A stretch of 64,000 bases of DNA from Thalassospira sp. MCCC 1A03138 (lineage in GTDB: Bacteria > Pseudomonadota > Alphaproteobacteria > Rhodospirillales > Thalassospiraceae). The notes below the pieces were generated by a model. That model had not been told where the DNA came from. It ran no database searches and saw only the letters and a program-made list of their open reading frames with translations. The stretch lies in contig NZ_JFJY01000002.1 in the NCBI RefSeq assembly GCF_002115785.1, forward strand, positions 124,001-188,000, written 5' to 3'. Made by a program: the position numbers and the translations under genes. Of the stretch, positions 36,177 to 46,507 are shown piece after piece. Position 1 is the first letter of the stretch; the number at the start of each line of letters is the position of its first letter.

Positions 36177-38654
36177 ATGAGCAGTCAGTCCAACCTTCTC
36201 GCACGCAGCACCGCCTTTATGCCGGGCAGTCTTGTCAATCTGCTGAAACGAAGCGGATTGCAGCTTTGCGGGCTTGCGCTGGTTGGCGCAGCAATCGCAC
36301 TTTTCATGATGCTGATCGGTTTTCATCCCGGTGATCCGTCTTTCAACCATGCGGCTGATCGCGATGTGATCTTTAACCCGCTTGGAACATTCGGGGCTTA
36401 TACCGCCGATCTGTTGTTGCGCACGCTTGGTCTGGCATCGGCGCTGCTTACTGTCTTGATCCTCGGCTGGGGTCTGCGGCTGATTGCGGTTCGGCCGTTC
36501 AACTGGATGTGGGCACGTTTTCTGGTTTTACCGCTTGCCCTGCTGATGGTCGCCACCGCGGCTGCCGCGGTCCGACCGGGTATGCACTGGCCGCTCACGG
36601 TCGGGTTTGGTGGTTTTGCCGGTGATCTACTGCTTTCCAAGCTTCAATACGGGTTCGAAATGATTGGCGTGCCAGGTGCACGTCCGCTGATTGCGCTGAT
36701 TGCAATGATACTTGGTCTTTTCCTGACCATGTTCTGCATGGCCTATCACATGTCTGAATGGCAGAAAGTCGGCTCGATCCTGTCGCGTATCGCAGGCGGT
36801 ATCATTTCCGCAATCGGCCGCGGCATTCCTGGCAATTCAACAGATGACCGCCCGGGCGAACGGACAGCCGCCCGTAATCCGCGCATGCGTCAGGAACCGT
36901 CACTTGATAAGAGGAAACCCGGCCTCGGTGCTGCCATCAGTACCCGCCTGCAAGCCGCAACATCGTCGCATAACAATGACGACGATGATTTCGATGATGA
37001 TTACAATGAAGCCGACCACGCCCCGCCGGTTCATATCGTCGCCGCACCGGCGGCAAAATTGCAGCCCGGCGAAAAAGCATCGGCCCAGCGTCAGGCGTCG
37101 TTTGATCTTGGATCAGACGATTACCGATTCCCGCCGCTTAGCCTTTTGCATGAACCCGACCCGGCAGACGCAACCCAGATTGATCAGGAAGCATTGGCGC
37201 AAAATGCCCGCCTTCTGGAAACCGTTCTTCAGGACTTCGGCGTCAAGGGCGAAATCGTTCAGGTTCGCCCCGGGCCGGTTGTTACCCTTTATGAACTTGA
37301 ACCGGCAGCAGGCGTTAAGTCATCACGCGTGATCGGTCTGGCCGATGATATCGCACGTTCCATGAGCGCGATTGCTGCCCGTGTCGCGGTGGTACCGGGG
37401 CGCAATGTCATCGGTATCGAATTGCCAAACGCACGCCGCGAAACCGTACATTTGCACGAAATTCTGGCATCAAGCGATTTCGAAAAGAATACCGGCAAAC
37501 TCAATATGAGCCTTGGCAAGGATATCGGCGGCACACCGGTAATTGCCGACCTGTCGAAGATGCCGCACCTGCTGATTGCCGGTACCACCGGCTCGGGTAA
37601 ATCGGTTGGTGTGAACGCGATGATCCTGTCGTTGCTCTATCGCCTGAAGCCGGAAGAATGCCGTTTCATCATGATCGATCCGAAGATGCTGGAACTGTCG
37701 ATTTATGACGGTATCCCGCATCTTCTGACGCCGGTTGTGACCGACCCGCACAAGGCGGTTGTTGCCCTTAAATGGGCGGTGCGCGAAATGGAAGACCGTT
37801 ATCGCGCTATGAGCCAGGTCGGTGTGCGTAACATCGCGGGCTATAACAAACGCATCAAGGAAGCAGCCGCCAAGGGCGAACAGCTGACGCGCCGCGTCCA
37901 GACGGGCTTTGATCCCGAAACCGGCAAACCGATCTTTGAAGATCAGGAACTGCCGATGGAGCCACTGCCGTTTATTGTGGTTATCGTCGACGAAATGGCC
38001 GATCTGATGCTGGTGGCGGGCAAGGATGTCGAGGCATCGATCCAGCGACTGGCACAGATGGCCCGTGCCGCTGGCCTGCACCTGATCATGGCGACCCAGC
38101 GCCCGTCGGTGGACGTTATTACCGGTACGATCAAAGCAAACTTCCCGACCCGAATTTCCTATTCCGTGACATCGAAAATCGATTCCCGGACCATTCTTGG
38201 CGAAATGGGTGCCGAGCAGCTTCTGGGTCAGGGGGATATGCTGTATATGGGCCAAGGCGGCCGATTGCAGCGCGTCCATGGTCCGTTTGTATCGGACGAG
38301 GAAGTCGAAAGCATCGTCGCCCATCTGCGCGATCAGGGCGATCCGGCCTATCTTGAAACCGTTACCGAAGAACCGGAAGAAGATCCGGTCGCGGCTTATA
38401 TGGCCGGTGGCGGCGGTTCAGACGGCGGTGGGAATGGATCGGATGATGATCTGTATAATCAGGCTGTCGGCATTGTCCTGCGCGAGAAGAAGGCATCCAC
38501 CAGCTTTATCCAGCGCAAATTGTCTATCGGGTATAACCGCGCAGCCCGCATCATCGAACAGATGGAAGAAAACGGCATTGTTTCGTCGGCCAACCATGTC
38601 GGCAAACGTGAAGTCCTGATGGAAAACATGGACGGATCACCTTACGAATACTGA
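36177..38654 (+). CDS. ftsK: DNA translocase FtsK
   Basis: Septum-bound motor that pumps chromosome DNA and activates XerCD at dif. The 825-aa chain has four N-terminal membrane helices (about residues 25-200), a shortish charged linker (about 210-330, with an acidic [13 protein letters not shown] run), then the RecA-like motor: Walker [15 protein letters not shown] (about 468), [12 protein letters not shown], Walker [12 protein letters not shown], and [13 protein letters not shown]. The gamma domain at the C-terminus ([18 protein letters not shown] ... [11 protein letters not shown]) is the winged helix that reads polar KOPS sites. Full length for an alphaproteobacterial FtsK. A strong terminator follows. 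Confidence 0.97.
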   Translation: MSSQSNLLARSTAFMPGSLVNLLKRSGLQLCGLALVGAAIALFMMLIGFHPGDPSFNHAADRDVIFNPLGTFGAYTADLLLRTLGLASALLTVLILGWGLRLIAVRPFNWMWARFLVLPLALLMVATAAAAVRPGMHWPLTVGFGGFAGDLLLSKLQYGFEMIGVPGARPLIALIAMILGLFLTMFCMAYHMSEWQKVGSILSRIAGGIISAIGRGIPGNSTDDRPGERTAARNPRMRQEPSLDKRKPGLGAAISTRLQAATSSHNNDDDDFDDDYNEADHAPPVHIVAAPAAKLQPGEKASAQRQASFDLGSDDYRFPPLSLLHEPDPADATQIDQEALAQNARLLETVLQDFGVKGEIVQVRPGPVVTLYELEPAAGVKSSRVIGLADDIARSMSAIAARVAVVPGRNVIGIELPNARRETVHLHEILASSDFEKNTGKLNMSLGKDIGGTPVIADLSKMPHLLIAGTTGSGKSVGVNAMILSLLYRLKPEECRFIMIDPKMLELSIYDGIPHLLTPVVTDPHKAVVALKWAVREMEDRYRAMSQVGVRNIAGYNKRIKEAAAKGEQLTRRVQTGFDPETGKPIFEDQELPMEPLPFIVVIVDEMADLMLVAGKDVEASIQRLAQMARAAGLHLIMATQRPSVDVITGTIKANFPTRISYSVTSKIDSRTILGEMGAEQLLGQGDMLYMGQGGRLQRVHGPFVSDEEVESIVAHLRDQGDPAYLETVTEEPEEDPVAAYMAGGGGSDGGGNGSDDDLYNQAVGIVLREKKASTSFIQRKLSIGYNRAARIIEQMEENGIVSSANHVGKREVLMENMDGSPYEY

Positions 38655-38682
38655 TCCTCCTGCAACCAAAAATATCATCAAC

Positions 38683-38721
38683 AAATGAAAGAGGGATGCC
38701 ATGTGCATCCCTCTTTCATTT
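38683..38721. terminator. Terminator after ftsK
   Basis: A 17-bp perfect stem, AAATGAAAGAGGGATGC / GCATCCCTCTTTCATTT, with a five-base loop. Confidence 0.88.
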
Positions 38722-38917
38722 ACGGATCTCGCCGCGATACTGATTTCACTGAGGATTCTTCATTTTATCACGGGTTTTCTGATTTCGATCAGGAACAAAT
38801 GGCAAAGCTCTTTTTATAAAACCGCACATCTGTACAACCCTATGTTGCAGCTATGCTGATCTGACAGCTTTTGCTGCATGCAGTTTCCGCCGTTTACATC
38901 CAAATACGGAGAACCCG

Positions 38918-40603
38918 ATGAAACTCTCCAATTTCTCGCTTTCCGCCAAATTGCGGATGGTACTGGTAATGACGGCTTTTTCGCTGGGAGGTCTGGCGGT
39001 CTTTGATCTTGTGACCCTGCGATCTGCACTGGTCGAAGAAAAGAAAGCCAATGTCCGGCAAGTCGTCGATATGACCCGTTCGATCTTTAGCCATTATGAT
39101 CAGCTCGCCAAATCCGGTGAGATCACCCTCGAAGAAGCGCAGACCCGTGCAACAGAGTTTATTCAGAATGCCCGTTACGCTGACAATAATTATGTCTTTG
39201 TACTGGGTCTTGATACCAAGGTTATCCTGCATCCGATCCAGCCAAAACTGAACGGTCAGAACGGCAAACAGGTAATTGACGTCAACGGTGTCCCGATCCT
39301 TGATGAAATGGTCAAGGCGGCCCGTAATCCCGAAGGCGGTTTCCTGACCTATGAGTGGAACAAACCGGGGCATGACGGGGTATTTCCCAAACTGGCCTAT
39401 GCCGAAACATTCAAGCCGTGGGGCTGGGTGATAACAACCGGCGTTTATATCGATGATGTTGATGACATTTTCTGGCAAACCGCCATCAATGACATCGCTG
39501 TTGCGATTGCCATGCTGATCGTCATCGGAATGGCTGGACTTGCGATTGACAGATCAACAACCCGACCCTTGCGAATGATCACCGAGGCGCTTAACAGATT
39601 GGCCCAAGGCGATACCAGCGTCACCACAAACGAAACAGATCGACGTGATGAAATCGGTGCGCTGGCCCGCTCGCTTGATGTTTTCAGGTCAAACCGCGAA
39701 AAGGCCGAAAAGCTTGAACAGGAGCAGAAAGATACACACAAGATTCAGATTGCCCGCGCAGAAAAGATCGAAAAGCTGATTAAAAGTTTCGAGATCGAAG
39801 TCGAAGGCAATCTGTCGACGGTTCACAGCGCGTTGGAGCAATTACGCACCACGGCAACAGGCATGGCCAGCCAGTCTGACGAAACCACGGGCCGTGCGGC
39901 CAACGTTGCCGTGGCAACCGAACAGGCAGCAGCCAATGTCGATACCGTTGCTGCCGCGGCAGAACAGCTTGCGGCATCCATCGATGAAATCACGTCGCAG
40001 GTTTCGCGAAGCTCTGATATCGCACAGTCGGGTGCAAACGAAGCCGATGACGCAAGTACGATTTTTGCTGAACTTGGAACGGCTTCCGACAAAATCGGGC
40101 AAGTGGTTGAACTGATCCAGTCGATTGCCGAGCAAACCAATCTTCTGGCACTCAACGCCACAATCGAGGCCGCCCGTGCCGGTGATGCCGGAAAAGGCTT
40201 TGCCGTGGTTGCGGCCGAGGTCAAAAACCTTGCCAACCAGACCACGCGCGCGACCGAAGACATTGCAGGTCAAATCGGCGGCATTCAGGAATCGACCCAG
40301 AATGCACTGGGCGCGATCCAGCACCTTTCGGGTCGGATGAAGGAACTGAACGAGGTTTCGGCAAGCATTGCCGCCGCCGTACGTGAACAGGATGCAGCAA
40401 CCGGCGAAATCGCCCGCAACGTTGCCGAAGCCGCAACCGGCACCAAGGATGTCGCGCAAAACGTCGTCGGCTTGCGCAAGGCCGCCGAAGAAGAACGTGA
40501 AGCATCCGGTCAGGTTCTGGCGGCATCCGGCAGCCTGAACAGCAAATCGCAGAACCTGATGGAGCAAATCAAACAGTTTCTGAATGATATCAGGGCGGCA
40601 TAA
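38918..40603 (+). CDS. Methyl-accepting chemotaxis protein with single Cache domain (first of a pair)
   Basis: Membrane chemoreceptor of 561 aa. Order: first membrane helix (about 11-33); periplasmic sCache_2 ligand domain (about 38-188, with [23 protein letters not shown] and [15 protein letters not shown]); second helix (about 190-210); HAMP (about 212-265); and the signalling hairpin with the invariant tip [39 protein letters not shown]. There is no C-terminal CheR/CheB-binding pentapeptide. It is strongly similar along its whole length to the next gene, so the two arose by tandem duplication. Ligand unknown; sCache_2 receptors often bind small carboxylates. Confidence 0.95.
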   Translation: MKLSNFSLSAKLRMVLVMTAFSLGGLAVFDLVTLRSALVEEKKANVRQVVDMTRSIFSHYDQLAKSGEITLEEAQTRATEFIQNARYADNNYVFVLGLDTKVILHPIQPKLNGQNGKQVIDVNGVPILDEMVKAARNPEGGFLTYEWNKPGHDGVFPKLAYAETFKPWGWVITTGVYIDDVDDIFWQTAINDIAVAIAMLIVIGMAGLAIDRSTTRPLRMITEALNRLAQGDTSVTTNETDRRDEIGALARSLDVFRSNREKAEKLEQEQKDTHKIQIARAEKIEKLIKSFEIEVEGNLSTVHSALEQLRTTATGMASQSDETTGRAANVAVATEQAAANVDTVAAAAEQLAASIDEITSQVSRSSDIAQSGANEADDASTIFAELGTASDKIGQVVELIQSIAEQTNLLALNATIEAARAGDAGKGFAVVAAEVKNLANQTTRATEDIAGQIGGIQESTQNALGAIQHLSGRMKELNEVSASIAAAVREQDAATGEIARNVAEAATGTKDVAQNVVGLRKAAEEEREASGQVLAASGSLNSKSQNLMEQIKQFLNDIRAA

Positions 40604-40629
40604 GCCAATCTGATACGGAACTTTCAGCT

Positions 40630-40669
40630 GTGCCGTCCTGAAAACCGTCAACGTATTTTAGGACGGCAC
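40630..40669 (+). terminator. Hairpin after the first chemoreceptor
   Basis: GTGCCGTCCT pairs with AGGACGGCAC, 10 bp with a 20-base loop. No clear T run follows, so it may be a weak terminator or an mRNA-stabilising end. Confidence 0.45.
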
Positions 40670-40808
40670 ATTCGGAAAAGACAAAAAGCAACTTTCAGTT
40701 GATTTTGATCTATCGCAAGATTTCCAGTCTAGAAAAAGCCTAAAACCGGAAAAGAATAACACAACAGGCAGAAACATCGTCCCCACACGCTTTGGAGATG
40801 AGGCGTGA

Positions 40809-42521
40809 ATGCCACCAACGGCTTATCTGGAAACGCTCATGACCCTATCCAATCTTTCCATATCGACAAAACTACGACTGGTTCTGGTGCTCGTTGCGCT
40901 TGCGTTGACCACTCTTTCAGCAATTGATTTAATCAACCTTCGCGCGACCATGGTTGATGATCGTAAAAACACTGTTCGCAATGTTGTTGAAATGGCCAAC
41001 ACGACTCTGGAGCATTATCAGCAACTTTCCAAAGACGGACAATTGTCGGATGAAGATGCCCGAGAGCAGGCGCTAGCAGCCTTGAATGCGCAACGTTTTG
41101 GCGATGACAATTACGTTTTTGTATTCAAGCCGGATACCAGAATTGTTTTGCACCCTGTCCAGCCACAGTTGAATGGCAAGCAAGGCCGTGACATCAAGGA
41201 CCCGAACGGAATTGCCCTGTTTGTAGAATTGGCAAAGGCTGCCGGACAGCGCGACGGTGTTTTTGTCCCGTACACCTGGAACAAGCCGGGGAAGGAAGGC
41301 ACATTCCCCAAACTTTCCTATGCCAAAGTCGCGCCGTTTGGCTGGATCGTTGCCACCGGCATTTATATTGATGATGTTGATGCATTATTCTGGCAGCGCG
41401 CGATTGCCAACATTGTGGTCGCATTTGCCATGCTTTTCATCATCGCTGTACTCGGCGTCATGATCGACCGGTCGACATCTCGTCCGCTTAAATCGATTAC
41501 CACCGCGATCAACAATCTGGCAAACGGCAATACCGAAATCGCCATCACAAATTCAGATCGCAAAGATGAAATTGGCGACCTGCAACGGGCATTGCTGATT
41601 TTCCGCGAGAATCGTCTTCAAGCCGACAAACTTGAACGTGAACAGCAGGAAAACCAGGAAGCACAGCTTCAGCGTGCCAAAAAGATCGATGCAATGGTCC
41701 GCAACTTTGAAACAGAGGTTGCCGGGAACCTTACAGTTGTTAATGCAGCGGTGACGCAGCTTCGCAGCACAGCCAGCCACATGATGGATCAATCGGTGTC
41801 GACAACCAACCAAGCCACCGCTGTTGCGGCGGCAACAGAAGAAGCGTCGGCAAATGTGGACACTGTCGCTTCCGCCGCCGAACAGCTTGCCGCCGCGATC
41901 GATGAAATCACACTTCAGGTCAATCGTAGTTCGCAGATTGCCCAGTCGGGTGCCGAAGAAGCCGAGGAAGCCAGCTCTATCTTTGCTGCACTCGGAAATG
42001 CATCCGACAAGATTGGCGAAGTTGTTGAATTGATCCAGTCGATTGCAGAACAAACAAATCTTCTTGCACTGAATGCGACCATTGAAGCAGCACGGGCAGG
42101 AGAAGCTGGTAAAGGGTTTGCCGTGGTGGCCGCGGAGGTCAAGAACCTTGCCAATCAAACCACCCGCGCAACCGAAGACATCGCAACCCAGATCAACGAT
42201 ATCCAGTCATCGACACAAAATGCGCTGGGCGCTATCCAGCACCTTTCGGGTCGGATGAACGAATTGAACGAAGTTGCAGGTGGAATTGCCGCAGCCGTCA
42301 GCGAACAGGATGCCGCCACGGGTGAAATTGCCCGTAATGTGTCCGAAGCCGCCGAGGGAACCAAGGAAGTGTCACGCAATGTCAACGGCCTCAGGCACTC
42401 TGCCGAAGACGAACGAGGCGCTTCTGGTGAAGTCATGGATGCTGCGGAAAGCCTTAGCGACAAGTCACACGTCCTGATGTCTCAAATCAACGATTTCCTG
42501 GCCAACATCCGGGCGGCATGA
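40809..42521 (+). CDS. Methyl-accepting chemotaxis protein with single Cache domain (second of a pair)
   Basis: A 570-aa paralogue of the preceding receptor with the same order of helix, sCache_2, helix, HAMP and signalling domain. Conserved pieces include [38 protein letters not shown] and the same signalling tip. Differences are concentrated in the Cache domain, suggesting a different ligand. The start at 40809 is preceded by GGAGATGAGG, but alignment with its neighbour ([13 protein letters not shown] against [13 protein letters not shown]) points to ATG 40839; both are possible. A 205-base gap separates the genes, so it may have its own promoter. A bidirectional terminator follows. Confidence 0.95.
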   Translation: MPPTAYLETLMTLSNLSISTKLRLVLVLVALALTTLSAIDLINLRATMVDDRKNTVRNVVEMANTTLEHYQQLSKDGQLSDEDAREQALAALNAQRFGDDNYVFVFKPDTRIVLHPVQPQLNGKQGRDIKDPNGIALFVELAKAAGQRDGVFVPYTWNKPGKEGTFPKLSYAKVAPFGWIVATGIYIDDVDALFWQRAIANIVVAFAMLFIIAVLGVMIDRSTSRPLKSITTAINNLANGNTEIAITNSDRKDEIGDLQRALLIFRENRLQADKLEREQQENQEAQLQRAKKIDAMVRNFETEVAGNLTVVNAAVTQLRSTASHMMDQSVSTTNQATAVAAATEEASANVDTVASAAEQLAAAIDEITLQVNRSSQIAQSGAEEAEEASSIFAALGNASDKIGEVVELIQSIAEQTNLLALNATIEAARAGEAGKGFAVVAAEVKNLANQTTRATEDIATQINDIQSSTQNALGAIQHLSGRMNELNEVAGGIAAAVSEQDAATGEIARNVSEAAEGTKEVSRNVNGLRHSAEDERGASGEVMDAAESLSDKSHVLMSQINDFLANIRAA

Positions 42522-42556
42522 TCAATCTGATACAGGTCTCCGATTACAGGTCATAG

Positions 42557-42590
42557 AAAAAGGCGGGCTGCATGACACAGCCCGCCTTTT
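42557..42590. terminator. Bidirectional terminator, chemoreceptor / trxA
   Basis: AAAAGGCGGGCTG pairs with CAGCCCGCCTTTT around CATGACA, flanked by A and T runs. It lies between converging genes. Confidence 0.9.
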
Positions 42591-42620
42591 GATGTTTTAA
42601 GATCGTCACCGATCAGATGA

Positions 42621-42941
42621 TCAGATCGACTGATTGATCCAGTCAACCAGAGCGCTTTTCGGCAGCGCGCCAACTTTCATCGCTGCAACTTCGCCACCCT
42701 TGAAGATCATCAGGGTCGGGATACCGCGCACACCGTATTTCGCCGGGGTGTTCGGGTTTTCGTCGATGTTTACCTTGGCAATCTTGAGCTTGCCGCCCAG
42801 TTCGCCAGCAATTTCGTCCAGATACGGCGCAATCTGTTTACACGGGCCACACCATTCCGCCCAGAAATCGACGAGAACCGGGTCGTTGGAACCCAGAACG
42901 TCGGAATCGAACGAAGTATCGGATACTTTAATCGTGGTCAT
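42621..42941 (-). CDS. trxA: Thioredoxin 1
   Basis: General cytosolic disulfide reductase of 106 aa. The active site [13 protein letters not shown] (Cys at about 31 and 34), the cis-Pro loop [13 protein letters not shown] and the conserved Asp in VDFWAEW are present. It is downstream of addA on the same strand, about 100 bases away, in the common alphaproteobacterial order addB-addA-trxA. Confidence 0.97.
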   Translation of the reverse strand: MTTIKVSDTSFDSDVLGSNDPVLVDFWAEWCGPCKQIAPYLDEIAGELGGKLKIAKVNIDENPNTPAKYGVRGIPTLMIFKGGEVAAMKVGALPKSALVDWINQSI

Positions 42942-43045
42942 ACTATCAGTTCCTGGTTGTTACGAGGCCAAGTGGGGTAAACCGCTCACCTCGATCCGCT
43001 GTATGGAGGCAAAGGTAGGCAGCACTGACGCAAACGTCAAGCGCG

Positions 43046-46000
43046 TTACAGTCTCATGATGTGTTCAGGCAGCTCTACCATCCATGGTCCATTGGTCCAA
43101 AGGATGAAACAGCGAATGCGTTTGTCCGGATACATCTGGCTTAATGCGGCCCGGTAAATCGACATCTGCCGACGATAGGCACGTGGTGTCCCCTCGACAT
43201 CGCGCGGGGGCGGACGATTTGTTTTAAAATCAACGATCATCACCTCGTTTTCACGTACGACCAGACGGTCAATCTGTGCGGAAACGACATCCCCGCCGAC
43301 GATCCCGACCAGCGGCACCTCGGCCTTTGATCCGGCATCAAAAACAGGTGCGAATTCGGGATTCTCAAAAATCGCGATTGTTTCATTGGTGATTTCGCGC
43401 TGCTGGTCTGCATCAAGCGCATGAACCGGCTGAGCAAGGAAGCGTTCGGCAGCCGCCCGCCTTTTGGCATCAGGCAGGTCCGGCAGCAATTCAAGCAGCT
43501 TGTGAATCAGAAGCCCGCGTTTGAAGCTTTGGCCCTGGTCACCGCCCAATGGCGATTGCACAGACGGTTCTTCTTCCAGCGGACGGCTGGGTGCCAATGG
43601 CTTGGGCGGAAAGGCCTCGATCGGGGCGATATCGCGAATCAGGGTCCGTTTGGGCAAATCTGTCGCACCGCTTGCGGTTTCGACCTTGTCGGCCCGGGGA
43701 GCTTCGCGCTGATCGGTTTCCCATACCCAGCCATCCCCCGTCCAGCCGGACCCGGAAAAATCGGAAAAATCAAACGGCTCGGATCGGGCGTAGCCCTCCA
43801 TGGCCTGCTGACACAGATTGTACCAGCAATGATCGGGTGCCTTGCGCTTGCCCTGCCAGCCGCAGATATAAAGCCGGTCTTCGGCGCGCGTCAGCGCCAC
43901 ATACAGTAGGCGGTTATATTCCTGATCGCGCTTGATCGCGATACCGTCACGCAGACGCGACACCACATCGGTTTCCAATGCCACACGTGGCAGCCAATAC
44001 ATCAGGTCGCGATCTTCCTGCCAGAACAGGTTGGGCGCCTGTGTTGGTACCTGCATGGTATCGGGCAGGAATACGATGGGCGCCTGCAGGCCCTTGGCCC
44101 CATGCACCGTCATGATCCGGACCTCATCACGGCCGCTTTGTTCAAGGTCACGCTTGATTTCGGCGTCGCCTGCCATCAGCCAGTGCAGGAACCCCTGCAA
44201 GGTCGGCGCATGATCGGCTTCGTAGCCCATGGCAAGGTTAAGGAGTTCGTCAATCGGGTCGTTTGCTTCGATCCCGAGCCGCCCGACCAACCGTGCGCGC
44301 ACCCCGCGCGCATCATCACCGCGCCCGCCCAGAAGTTCGGCAAACAGTTCGAACGGCCGTTCGTAATCAACCCGCCCCAGCCATTTCGACAGGAATTGAT
44401 AGGCCGAAAGGAAAGCCGGATTGGCATCATCACTGCCCGCCTTTTCGCGCAAGGCAAGCCAAAGGGTGCGCGGACGGTTATGGGCGACTGCAAATAGCTG
44501 ATCATCATCAAACCCGATCAGCGGGCTTTTGAGCACCTCGGCCAGCGTCAGGTCATCTTCGGGCATCAACAGGAACCGGCCAAAGGCGATCAGGTCCATC
44601 ACAGCAAGCTGATCGGTGATCTGCATGCGGTCCACACCGGCGACCGGAACGTTTCGTTCCTTCAGCGCCTTGACGACCTCATCGACAAAGGCGGTACGAC
44701 GCCGCACCAGGATCATGAAATCACCTGCCCGCACCGGACGATCCCGCGATATCAGTTTCTCGCCCGTATCGATGGCATGGCGGATACGCCCGGCAATGAC
44801 CCGTGCCAGCCTGATTTCCGGGTCTTCGAGGCGCACGATGCGGGTTGGTGGCGTCCATGGGTCTTCGGCGTCACGTTCCTGCGGTTCGACCGCAGGCCAT
44901 AATTCAATCCGCCCGGCCTGCCCGACGCGGAACGGACTATGGCTGACATCAGCACCATCGTCGCCGACCCCCTGCTTCGCGATCATCCCGGCAAAAACCC
45001 GGTCTACCGTGCCCAAAACCGCATCGGTCGAACGGAAGGATATGTTCATCGGGACTTCGCGCCATTCGGCTTCGATTTCGCGTGCTCGTTCGCGGAAATA
45101 GGCCCGCATCTGGGTGAATTTTTCGGGATCGGCGCGCTGGAAGCTGTAAATCGATTGTTTCGCATCCCCAACGGCAAAGATTGTCCGTGGTTTTTCATCA
45201 TGCTGCCCGGCACCAGCAAAGAATTCCTCGGCCAGAATGCGCACCACTTCCCATTGTTCGGGGTTGGTGTCCTGTGCCTCGTCAATCAGGATATGGTCAA
45301 GACCTTCGTCGAGTTTGAACAAAACCCACCCGGCAATCCCGGCCTGTTGTTGCAACAACCGCAGGCTTGTCAGGATCAGATCATCATAGTCAAGGCGGGC
45401 ATGCAGGGCCTTTTTGGCGGCATAACGATCCAGCATCGCATTTCCGATGCTGATCAGGGCCGCCGTGGCCCCGGCCAGGGCTGCGGCCTTGCGCAAACGG
45501 TCGACTTCGATCAGGCGCGCACATTCGGCTTCCAGTGCGTCGGCTCCCATCGGGTGATTTTCGGCGGCCTTTTTCGTGATCAGCTTGGCACGTGGTTCGC
45601 CCGCGGCGGTAAAGAAAACACCGCGATAATCTGAAAATACCGCCAGCCGATCCTCGATACCGGTTTTTTCAAGGAATTGCGCCAGTGCCGGGACGCGGTC
45701 CTGATCTGTTTTGGTCCCGGCCTCCAACGCGGCCAACCCGCGCATCAGGCCGTCGCGGTCAAACGCATCATCAGACAGGGCCCTGCGCAATACAGCATCC
45801 TCGTCCTGCCCGACCGGAACACCAAGGGCTGCGTAGACCGCATCGCGCATCCGGTTGGCACCACCATGATGGGCCAGCATGCGTTTCAAACGGCCACGTT
45901 CACGCGCCAGTTCCCCCATGACTTCGCCAAAGGCACCTTCGCGGACCTGTCCGGTCACGACCGACAGGGCATCCGCCAGATCGTCGTCCCGGCCATTTCG

Positions 46001-46507
46001 GGCAAAAGCCAGCACTTCTTCCTGCACATCGGCCATGGTTTCGGCCGCAGTCCGGTCATCCATGATTTCAAAATGCGGTGCCAGACCGGCCTCAAGCGGG
46101 AAGCGACGCAGCAATGACTGGCAAAAAGCATGGATCGTCTGGATTTTCATCCCGCCCGGCGCATCAAGGACCGATGCAAACAGGCGGCGCGCGCGACGCG
46201 TTTCATCGCCACTTGGCGCGGTGCCAGCCAGATTGAAAAGATCGTCATGAAGTTCACGATCTTCCATGGTGGCCCAATGACCCAGCCGTTCATTGACACG
46301 GTTGGCCATTTCCGCCGCCGCAGCCTTGGTAAAGGTCAGACACAGAATACGATGGGGTTCGGTCCCCGACAGCATCAGGCGCAACACCCGATCCGACAGA
46401 ACCTTTGTCTTGCCCGCACCGGCCGATGCCGACACCCAGACCGAGGCCATCGGGTCGGACGCATTGCGTTGCAGGATATTGGGATCGGTGCCGCGAATTT
46501 CGGTCAT
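43046..46507 (-). CDS. addA: Double-strand break repair helicase-nuclease AddA
   Basis: UvrD-type helicase plus nuclease subunit of AddAB, which processes broken DNA ends for RecA. The 1153-aa chain has Walker A ASAGAGKT near residue 30, helicase motif II LIDEAQDTNPEQW, VGDAKQSIYSFQRADP, the late motifs MTVHGAKGLQAPIVFLPD and LLYVALTRAEDRLYI, and a C-terminal RecB-type nuclease domain with MIVDFKTNR (the catalytic D...K). It overlaps the addB stop by four bases (ATGA), so the two subunits are translationally coupled. Confidence 0.97.
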   Translation of the reverse strand: MTEIRGTDPNILQRNASDPMASVWVSASAGAGKTKVLSDRVLRLMLSGTEPHRILCLTFTKAAAAEMANRVNERLGHWATMEDRELHDDLFNLAGTAPSGDETRRARRLFASVLDAPGGMKIQTIHAFCQSLLRRFPLEAGLAPHFEIMDDRTAAETMADVQEEVLAFARNGRDDDLADALSVVTGQVREGAFGEVMGELARERGRLKRMLAHHGGANRMRDAVYAALGVPVGQDEDAVLRRALSDDAFDRDGLMRGLAALEAGTKTDQDRVPALAQFLEKTGIEDRLAVFSDYRGVFFTAAGEPRAKLITKKAAENHPMGADALEAECARLIEVDRLRKAAALAGATAALISIGNAMLDRYAAKKALHARLDYDDLILTSLRLLQQQAGIAGWVLFKLDEGLDHILIDEAQDTNPEQWEVVRILAEEFFAGAGQHDEKPRTIFAVGDAKQSIYSFQRADPEKFTQMRAYFRERAREIEAEWREVPMNISFRSTDAVLGTVDRVFAGMIAKQGVGDDGADVSHSPFRVGQAGRIELWPAVEPQERDAEDPWTPPTRIVRLEDPEIRLARVIAGRIRHAIDTGEKLISRDRPVRAGDFMILVRRRTAFVDEVVKALKERNVPVAGVDRMQITDQLAVMDLIAFGRFLLMPEDDLTLAEVLKSPLIGFDDDQLFAVAHNRPRTLWLALREKAGSDDANPAFLSAYQFLSKWLGRVDYERPFELFAELLGGRGDDARGVRARLVGRLGIEANDPIDELLNLAMGYEADHAPTLQGFLHWLMAGDAEIKRDLEQSGRDEVRIMTVHGAKGLQAPIVFLPDTMQVPTQAPNLFWQEDRDLMYWLPRVALETDVVSRLRDGIAIKRDQEYNRLLYVALTRAEDRLYICGWQGKRKAPDHCWYNLCQQAMEGYARSEPFDFSDFSGSGWTGDGWVWETDQREAPRADKVETASGATDLPKRTLIRDIAPIEAFPPKPLAPSRPLEEEPSVQSPLGGDQGQSFKRGLLIHKLLELLPDLPDAKRRAAAERFLAQPVHALDADQQREITNETIAIFENPEFAPVFDAGSKAEVPLVGIVGGDVVSAQIDRLVVRENEVMIVDFKTNRPPPRDVEGTPRAYRRQMSIYRAALSQMYPDKRIRCFILWTNGPWMVELPEHIMRL

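Noticed and set aside
38722..38917. Sigma-28 type flagellar promoter before the chemoreceptor pair
   Set aside because: I looked for a TAAA and GCCGATAA pair and found only AT-rich sequence with partial matches in wrong spacing.
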